Below are positions 58,968 through 64,000 of a stretch of DNA of 64,000 nucleotides, piece after piece. The stretch covers positions 1-64,000 of the forward strand of contig NZ_CAMZOG010000013.1 in the NCBI RefSeq assembly GCF_947331445.1, given 5' to 3'. Source of the stretch: Parendozoicomonas sp. Alg238-R29 (lineage in GTDB: Bacteria > Pseudomonadota > Gammaproteobacteria > Pseudomonadales > Endozoicomonadaceae). The position numbers and the translations under genes were made by a program. Each line of letters starts with the position of its first letter. Positions within the stretch are counted from its first letter, which is position 1. A model generated the notes under the pieces. That model ran no database searches. It worked only from the letters and a program-made list of their open reading frames with translations, and was not told the origin of the DNA.

Positions 58968-60434
58968 ATGAAAATTAATCAGGGGCAGAATCCGGTTCCT
59001 CTGGAGCAGCCCAGGAATTCCGAAAGCGCCCATCAGGCTAAGGGAACTAAGGGAGCTAAAGACGCCAGAATGGGTCATCTAGCGGGTGAAAATTTGAAGG
59101 TTGGACAGCATAGTGGTGGAAAAGCTGTTCAAGGAAAGCACCAACAGGGGATACCAAAACCTGTATTGAATGCTCCAAGTGCAGATCCCAATGTTGCCAG
59201 CTTGCAGGCTGCAATGGGACATATGGATCAGCTGGTTGCTGACTCTCAGGGAGATGTTCTTGCTGGTGATATTGATGAGTTGGCAGATGCTCTGGAAGAA
59301 GCCTCTGAAGAAGGTGGCAGTGATTCTGAAGGCGGCGTTGTTATTGGTAAGAAAGGGGCGAAATCTAAACTCAAGAGAACCAACGTTTTGGCTCAAGAAG
59401 TTAAATTGAAGAACACTTCTCAGGAACAGGCCAAAGACTTTTCCAGTCAACTGAAAGAGCTCGGACGACAGGTCGCTAGAGATCCTGAACTCGCTCAAAA
59501 ACTTGGTGGTTCTTTCGAAAGTATTAAAAACGCTTTGAAATCTGGAGAAATGGACGGTGCTGATCTGAAAAAAATTTTGGATGGCATGCAAGAGAAGAGC
59601 GCTAAGGCACAAGGTTCTGGGCAAAATAGCCTTATGCACCAACTGCAGACTGCTGGAAAACCTAACCACGCTCAGGCTGGTGGACTGGGACCCAATGAAG
59701 TCAGTGTAAAACAAACTGAGACTGGATTCTCAGGGCAGGTTGATGGGAAAAACTTCAAGGTTGACTCTCAGGGGAAATCGTTACAGCTACAAGTGGAAGG
59801 GAAAAATGTTGAAATTAAGGCCGGTTCTAACGGTACCCTTTCTGCAACAGCAAATGGTGCACCGCTGAATTTAGATGAAAGTGAAGTGAAAGCTTACACT
59901 GACTTTTTTGCCATCATGGCTTTATTCCATGAAATGGGAGTTGAGCAAAGGCAAATTAGCCGCCAAGGTCGAAATATGGCCAATAAGGCAGTGGTTGAGA
60001 AAATCAAGGCTCAAGCGCAGGAGCAGAGAAGTGCTGCTGCTGCAAAAATGGTTGCAGGTATGGTGAGTGGTGCGGTGAAAGTTGCATCTGGTGGACTTAA
60101 TATGGCTGGTTCCATGAAGGGAATGAAAGCAGACCAGGCTGCTGGAGGAAATGGCCAGACTGGTAATATGATTGCCCAGCAATGGAGTGCTATGGGTAAG
60201 ATGATTGAAGGCCTTGGTGAAGCTGGTGCCTCTACATTGCAATACAAAGCCGGCTTGCATGAAGCTGCGTCCACGGAACTTCGCGCAGAAGAGGAGCAGG
60301 CTCGTTTTGTGAAGCAAACTGAGCAAGATCAAATGCAGGTTGCACAGGAGCTATCCAGTAAGGCGAGAGATACATTTTCTCAGGTCTGGAATCAATATTT
60401 ACAGACGCAACAAAACATTACCCGCAATATTTAA
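58968..60434 (+). CDS. sctB: T3SS second translocator, SctB-like
   Basis: The partner translocator, by position after SctE. The 488 residues start at the ATG at 58968 (AGGGAG at 53-58 of that line); the frame runs back to TTG 58959. It has an Asn/Lys-rich N-terminus, an acidic helical region, a beta-rich block (about 243-310) and one weakly hydrophobic helix (about 355-385). It ends QNITRNI. Much longer than YopD (about 306 residues), so homology is not certain. Confidence 0.7.
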   Translation: MKINQGQNPVPLEQPRNSESAHQAKGTKGAKDARMGHLAGENLKVGQHSGGKAVQGKHQQGIPKPVLNAPSADPNVASLQAAMGHMDQLVADSQGDVLAGDIDELADALEEASEEGGSDSEGGVVIGKKGAKSKLKRTNVLAQEVKLKNTSQEQAKDFSSQLKELGRQVARDPELAQKLGGSFESIKNALKSGEMDGADLKKILDGMQEKSAKAQGSGQNSLMHQLQTAGKPNHAQAGGLGPNEVSVKQTETGFSGQVDGKNFKVDSQGKSLQLQVEGKNVEIKAGSNGTLSATANGAPLNLDESEVKAYTDFFAIMALFHEMGVEQRQISRQGRNMANKAVVEKIKAQAQEQRSAAAAKMVAGMVSGAVKVASGGLNMAGSMKGMKADQAAGGNGQTGNMIAQQWSAMGKMIEGLGEAGASTLQYKAGLHEAASTELRAEEEQARFVKQTEQDQMQVAQELSSKARDTFSQVWNQYLQTQQNITRNI

Positions 60435-60456
60435 CTGATTAGGTAGGGATAAGGTT

Positions 60457-61329
60457 ATGCAAACAGGAGGTGTTGCCGGTTCTCAAGCACCGGGAGCAGC
60501 ACTCCAGGTCGGTGGTGAAACAGCCTCCGCAAAATCTGCCGATGGTGTTCATAGCCAGCTCGGTACAGTCAGTACCGGTCCTGCCAGTGCCAGTTTCTTT
60601 GAAGAAGCTTCAATAACACTCTCTTCCCTGAGAAAGTTCAAGACCAAAGACAGTAAAGAAGGCAAAGATCTTAACAAGGAACTTGAGCGTCTTAAGAAAA
60701 TTGTGCCGGATATGCCTGGTGCAGAAAAAATGGATAAGTTCCTCCAGCAAATGCAGGCCGCCAAAGATAAAGGCCAGCTTACCAGGGAGCTGATCAAACA
60801 ATTTTCTGATGAATATTCCGGTGATTCTACCCATCAGTACCTGGCTCTGGAAACTCTTGCTGAGACTCTTGAAGGCAAAGATTCCGAGCTAGCAAAAGAT
60901 ATTCGTGAATATAACGCAGAGTTCTACGAAGAAAATAAAACTGACATTCAGGCTGGAATGAATGTTACTCAAGAACATTATGACCTCGCTGAAAAAGCAG
61001 GGCTCTCTCCCCAGCAAGCTCGGGACGATAAGCGCGAGAATGTGTTTGGCGTTCCTGACTTTGAAACAGCTACGGAAGCTTATCAATATGCGAAGGAGGG
61101 GAGTAATGATTACTCTGAAATCAATGACCGTATCCAGATTTGGAGAGAGGGACTGGCTGGAGAATTATTGGCGCTGAAGAATCCTAAAATGACCAGTGCG
61201 GTTGGATCAACTCAGCTTCTGCATATAAGAAAGCGCATGGAAGTTATCTTTGGTTTAAGAACAATTATTGACTTCAGCCAGCAGAATGAGCAGGCAACCG
61301 ATAGGATGTTAGTGCGTGCAAAACTCTAA
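60457..61329 (+). CDS. sctW: T3SS gatekeeper SctW (YopN-like)
   Basis: Controls the switch from translocator to effector secretion. The 290 residues are YopN-sized; the HrpJ-like core (STHQYLALETLAETLE) and the C-terminal helical region fit. It is followed by TyeA with a 14-base overlap, as a separate gene, in the yopN-tyeA-sycN order of Yersinia. The stop is at 61327-61329. Confidence 0.82.
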   Translation: MQTGGVAGSQAPGAALQVGGETASAKSADGVHSQLGTVSTGPASASFFEEASITLSSLRKFKTKDSKEGKDLNKELERLKKIVPDMPGAEKMDKFLQQMQAAKDKGQLTRELIKQFSDEYSGDSTHQYLALETLAETLEGKDSELAKDIREYNAEFYEENKTDIQAGMNVTQEHYDLAEKAGLSPQQARDDKRENVFGVPDFETATEAYQYAKEGSNDYSEINDRIQIWREGLAGELLALKNPKMTSAVGSTQLLHIRKRMEVIFGLRTIIDFSQQNEQATDRMLVRAKL

Positions 61330-61651
61330 AATTCAGGAAGGCGTGCTTGTCGAAGAGGTCCTTAGGCTTTTAAACCAGCGCTGGATCTCCGCCAACGATG
61401 TTGAAGGTATTCCGACCAAGATGGGTGTACCTTCCGACGACCTCGCCGTAAAGATATTTGTTCTCAATCAGGTTCTGGAAACCTACCGGAAAATTCCTGA
61501 CCAGTATTTTAAAGAAGCGGAACATCGGGAAAACATCCTCGAAGCCTGTCAGGAAGCCCTCGATGATGTGATTGAGGAGGAAGAGGAAGAGGAAGCCTTC
61601 GACGACGATGATGAGGACGACGATGACTTTGATATGGATTTCGATATTTAG
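61316..61651 (+). CDS. tyeA: TyeA-like T3SS regulator
   Basis: A 111-residue protein aligned by eye with Yersinia TyeA: LLNQRWISANDVEGI against LVDKRWAGIHDIEHL, and the shared ENILEACQEALDDVIEEEEEE against [21 protein letters not shown]. TyeA binds the C-terminus of YopN and tunes secretion. It begins at GTG 61316, 14 bases before the sctW stop and in the +1 frame. The last 25 residues are almost all Asp and Glu, longer than in TyeA. Confidence 0.85.
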   Translation: MQNSKIQEGVLVEEVLRLLNQRWISANDVEGIPTKMGVPSDDLAVKIFVLNQVLETYRKIPDQYFKEAEHRENILEACQEALDDVIEEEEEEEAFDDDDEDDDDFDMDFDI

Positions 61652-61662
61652 GGTGCTTGGGG

Positions 61663-62040
61663 ATGCGTGAACTTGTCGAGTCAGCTGTTCAGGATTTCAA
61701 TCGTACTCTCGGTATTGGCGATCTTCCTTTTCCCAATAATGGAATTATGCAGTATGCCTTTGGACAGAGTGGTACTTTTTTCATTGAGTTGAATGATAAA
61801 GGGGTGCTGATGCACCTTTTGCGTGAAATTCCTGACCATTCACTTGATCAGTCTGGCCCCAAAGCGCTGGAGTTATGTCACTTTGATCAAAGTCGCAAGT
61901 TTGACACTCAGTGTGCTCTTAAAGATGGTAATCAGTTGGTATTTATTGCCTTTATGACTGTGGACAAATTGAGTGGCCCAGAAATTGAGAATGTGTTGCA
62001 GTATTTAATGAAATTACATGACTCTTTGGCCCCTTCATAA
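61663..62040 (+). CDS. sycN: SycN-like T3SS chaperone
   Basis: A 125-residue class I chaperone-type protein. MRELVESAVQDFNRTLGI and the GQSGTFFIEL, NQLVFIAFMTVDKLSG and LMKLHDSLAPS stretches follow SycN (AQSGTLQLE, QLVLFVSLDERSL, LLRLQQEVLAP). In Yersinia, SycN and YscB chaperone YopN; no YscB gene is seen here. The ATG at 61663 is used; TTG 61657 is in frame. Confidence 0.8.
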   Translation: MRELVESAVQDFNRTLGIGDLPFPNNGIMQYAFGQSGTFFIELNDKGVLMHLLREIPDHSLDQSGPKALELCHFDQSRKFDTQCALKDGNQLVFIAFMTVDKLSGPEIENVLQYLMKLHDSLAPS

Positions 62041-62111
62041 CAATCTGCACTGAAAACCTGCTTTTCATTTCATAATGTTCCATGCTTTTGCTTCCTTTTT
62101 GCATGCAGGCA

Positions 62112-62140
62112 TTGACTAGACTTTTGGGTAAGCCTATTCA
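62112..62140 (+). promoter_or_regulatory. Candidate sigma-70 promoter upstream of sctI
   Basis: TTGACT at 62112-62117, a 17-base spacer and TATTCA at 62135-62140, in the 132-base gap between sycN and sctI. It would start a separate transcript for sctI-sctJ-sctK. Confidence 0.5.
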
Positions 62141-62172
62141 GCTGTCGTAGACGGCACAAAGGAGTGGCAGCT

Positions 62173-62601
62173 ATGCCAAGCCCTGGAATAAACAATGTTG
62201 GTTCTGTTACAGAAAAAGCGCTTAAAAAACAGGATCAACAACAGCTTGAGAAGCTTCTCGATAAACCGGATGACCGAGATGCCGAGAATTTTAATGCCCA
62301 GATGGAATCTGGCCTTAAGAATGAGAGCCAGACCAGCGTTCAGGGCGGCCCTGTAGAGCTTAAACAGGCACCGGAAAATCTTGGTGATCGCATCCTGAAT
62401 GGGTTTCAGGGACTAAAAGAAAATATTGATAGCCGTCACCAGAAGATCGATAACATGCTGAGTTCTGACGAAGCCCTGTCTATGCAGGATATGTTTAAAA
62501 CTCAGAAAGCGATGACCAACCTTATGATGACCGAAGACTTGATCGGTAAGGTGGTTGGTAAAGCGACCCAAACACTAGAAACAATGATGAAACAGCAGTA
62601 A
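62173..62601 (+). CDS. sctI: T3SS inner rod protein SctI
   Basis: Small protein that forms the inner rod joining the export apparatus to the needle. The 142 residues have a polar N-terminus and a helical C-terminus (GDRILNGFQGLKENI, then DMFKTQKAMTNLMMTEDLIGKVVGKATQ) typical of YscI/EscI/PrgJ. The ATG at 62173 is eight bases after AAAGGAG. Confidence 0.85.
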   Translation: MPSPGINNVGSVTEKALKKQDQQQLEKLLDKPDDRDAENFNAQMESGLKNESQTSVQGGPVELKQAPENLGDRILNGFQGLKENIDSRHQKIDNMLSSDEALSMQDMFKTQKAMTNLMMTEDLIGKVVGKATQTLETMMKQQ

Positions 62602-62645
62602 CAAAAGGCCTTAGGCCGGTTTCCTCATACGCAAGGGAAAGCGTT

Positions 62646-63461
62646 GTGCAGAAAATCAGGATTTTCGTGTTAAGCCTGTTTGTGTTACTGCTGTCAGGCT
62701 GTAAAGTCCAGCTCTATACCGGGCTGACAGAAAAAGAAGGCAACGATATGTTGGCCATTCTGCTGGATAATTCGATTCCGGCAGAAAAGGAGATGGATAA
62801 AGATAGCAATGTAACTTTAACCGTTGCCACTGATGATGTTTCCAGAGCTATTCGCCTACTTCGTACGAACGGACATCCCAAAGATCGGTTCTCTTCGGTC
62901 AGTGACATTTTTCCGAAAGATAGCCTGATCTCTTCTCCTACGGAGGAGAAGGCTCGCTACACCTATTCTATGTCTCAGGAGCTCTCTGCGACGCTTTCTA
63001 TGATTGATGGGATACTGACTGCCAGAGTTCATGTGGTATTGCCTCAGGATCAGTCCGCCAGTGAAGTCAGTTTTCCCTCATCGGCTTCTGTCTTTATCAA
63101 ATACACACCGGAGCTGGAATTGGCAGGATTTGTTCCTAAGGTGAAAACTCTGGTCGCTAACAGTATTGAAGGCTTATCCCTCGATAAAATTACAGTTTCT
63201 CTTTTCCCATCGGCTCAGGTTGCAACAAACAGAACGTTATTGCCCCAAGAGCTGGAAAGTGTTCTCTCTATAGATGTTACTCCTGAATCGTCCTCCCGCT
63301 TGTTGTTAATAATGGGAGCACTATTAAGCCTCTTCCTTATTTCGCTCGGTGGTTGTGCTGTGTTGTTCTGGTTGTGGTGGCGAGAACGCAAAAACTCTGA
63401 GTATATGGGAGACGATCAGGCTGAAGCAGATATGGTTGAGGTGGATAACGTTGAGGCCTGA
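62646..63461 (+). CDS. sctJ: T3SS inner-membrane ring lipoprotein SctJ
   Basis: Inner-ring lipoprotein of the basal body. The 271 residues start with a lipoprotein signal ending LLSGC (lipidated cysteine at 19), then YTGLTEKEGNDMLAILLDNSI, the RVHVVLPQD motif and YTPELELAGFVPKVKTLVANSIEGL, and a C-terminal membrane helix (about 220-242). GTG start. Confidence 0.95.
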   Translation: MQKIRIFVLSLFVLLLSGCKVQLYTGLTEKEGNDMLAILLDNSIPAEKEMDKDSNVTLTVATDDVSRAIRLLRTNGHPKDRFSSVSDIFPKDSLISSPTEEKARYTYSMSQELSATLSMIDGILTARVHVVLPQDQSASEVSFPSSASVFIKYTPELELAGFVPKVKTLVANSIEGLSLDKITVSLFPSAQVATNRTLLPQELESVLSIDVTPESSSRLLLIMGALLSLFLISLGGCAVLFWLWWRERKNSEYMGDDQAEADMVEVDNVEA

Positions 63462-63463
63462 TT

Positions 63464-64000
63464 ATGGATGTCAATCAGCTTGCCCCGGTTATTGAGTTTA
63501 ACTTTTCCCCTGCCGGGTATATTGATGATTCATGGCTGGTAAATCTTCCCAATGCTCAGGTTATCAATGCCTTAAAAGCTGAAGGCACAGGTGTTCACTG
63601 GGCTTCCCGCCATATTTTGGAAGCTTATGCTCTTCATGGTAAGGCAGACCTTGATTTCAACCGCGCAGAAAAACAACTGGCATTAGCTAGTCGCAAACAT
63701 CTCACGCCAATCGTTTTCCATGCTGGCTTAGCTCTGAATGGACCTCTTCTAAAAAACTTTGTGAAAAGGCAAGAGCGGGCAGCTGTTGAAGCTTGTCTGG
63801 GGAAAGAGAGTTACCAGTATGCGATCAAGAAAGGGCCGTTTATTGCAGGCTCTCTTCCTGAAAGTTTCAGATCTGATTTTACTATGGATTGGAATGCACC
63901 TGAGGAATTGAAAAAGCATATTTTCCGCTCTGGTGTTCGTCTTCTCGGAGCTGTATTTGCCCAGGAAAATGATGCTTTCCAAAAGCGTCTGCTGTTTAAA
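63464..64000 (+). CDS. sctK: T3SS sorting-platform protein SctK (partial)
   Basis: Begins at ATG 63464, two bases after the sctJ stop, and runs past the window end with no stop in 179 codons. In position and pattern (FNFSPAGYIDDSWL, IVFHAGLALNGPLLKNFV) it fits YscK/SctK, the linker of the cytoplasmic sorting platform. The 3' end lies outside the window. Confidence 0.8.
   Translation, partial: MDVNQLAPVIEFNFSPAGYIDDSWLVNLPNAQVINALKAEGTGVHWASRHILEAYALHGKADLDFNRAEKQLALASRKHLTPIVFHAGLALNGPLLKNFVKRQERAAVEACLGKESYQYAIKKGPFIAGSLPESFRSDFTMDWNAPEELKKHIFRSGVRLLGAVFAQENDAFQKRLLFK

Overview
The window comes from a chromosome of a gammaproteobacterium. Gene order across most of it (hslVU, a DUF971 gene, ubiEJB, hisIE, tatABC, rsmE; then priA, rpmE, malic enzyme, ponA, pilMNOPQ, aroKB, gltBD, hemE) follows the order familiar from Pseudomonas and related Oceanospirillales. 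Codon use is only moderately GC-rich, and a type III secretion cluster is present, which together suggest an Oceanospirillales-type host such as Endozoicomonas or a close relative. That taxonomic guess is inference from synteny and style, not a search. No rRNA, tRNA, insertion sequence, prophage or CRISPR array was seen.

Layout. 1-5 kb: a trp operon, trpE - voltage-gated cation channel - trpG - trpD - trpC, with the channel gene overlapping trpG by one base. 5-5.9 kb: an orphan gene and a clear sigma-32 type promoter. 5.9-7.8 kb: the HslVU protease. 7.9-10.2 kb: two tandem Wzz-like chain-length proteins on the minus strand, breaking the usual hslU-DUF971 neighbourhood. 10.4-17.4 kb: DUF971, ubiquinone biosynthesis (ubiE, ubiJ, ubiB), histidine biosynthesis (hisI, hisE), a HIT protein, Tat export (tatABC) and rsmE. 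17.4-24.3 kb: priA, rpmE, malic enzyme and penicillin-binding protein 1a. 24.5-31.1 kb: the pilMNOPQ assembly operon followed by aroK and aroB. 31.5-39.4 kb: glutamate synthase (gltB, gltD), ridA and hemE. 39.4-53.8 kb, nearly all minus strand: a LadS-like 7TM hybrid sensor kinase, purD, purH, fis-dusB, a zinc-ribbon/DUF3426 protein, prmA, accC-accB-aroQ, dsbD and ppa. 53.9-64.0 kb: a CBS-domain protein and then a type III secretion (T3SS) cluster that continues past the window end.

The T3SS cluster reads, in order: a large unrecognised Ser/Pro-rich protein with one hydrophobic core (candidate effector), an EspA/SseB-like protein in the position of a needle-tip or filament gene, a SycD/LcrH-type TPR chaperone, a large SctE translocator, a second SctB-like translocator, the SctW (YopN-like) gatekeeper, TyeA, a SycN-like chaperone, the SctI inner rod, the SctJ ring lipoprotein and the start of SctK. 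It combines a Yersinia-style gatekeeper module with an SPI-2-like translocon. The three consecutive secreted proteins end in nearly the same motif (NIIKNI, NITRNI, NITRNI), which I do not recognise and consider the most interesting signal here.

Other points of note are poly-G tracts of 10, 8 and 7 bases inside pilQ (possible phase variation), a 13-bp tandem duplication across the trpD start that creates an overlapping mini-ORF, a five-copy 18-bp repeat in tatB, and a long hairpin that sequesters the ribosome-binding site of the sensor kinase, whose own ATP-binding motifs are degenerate.
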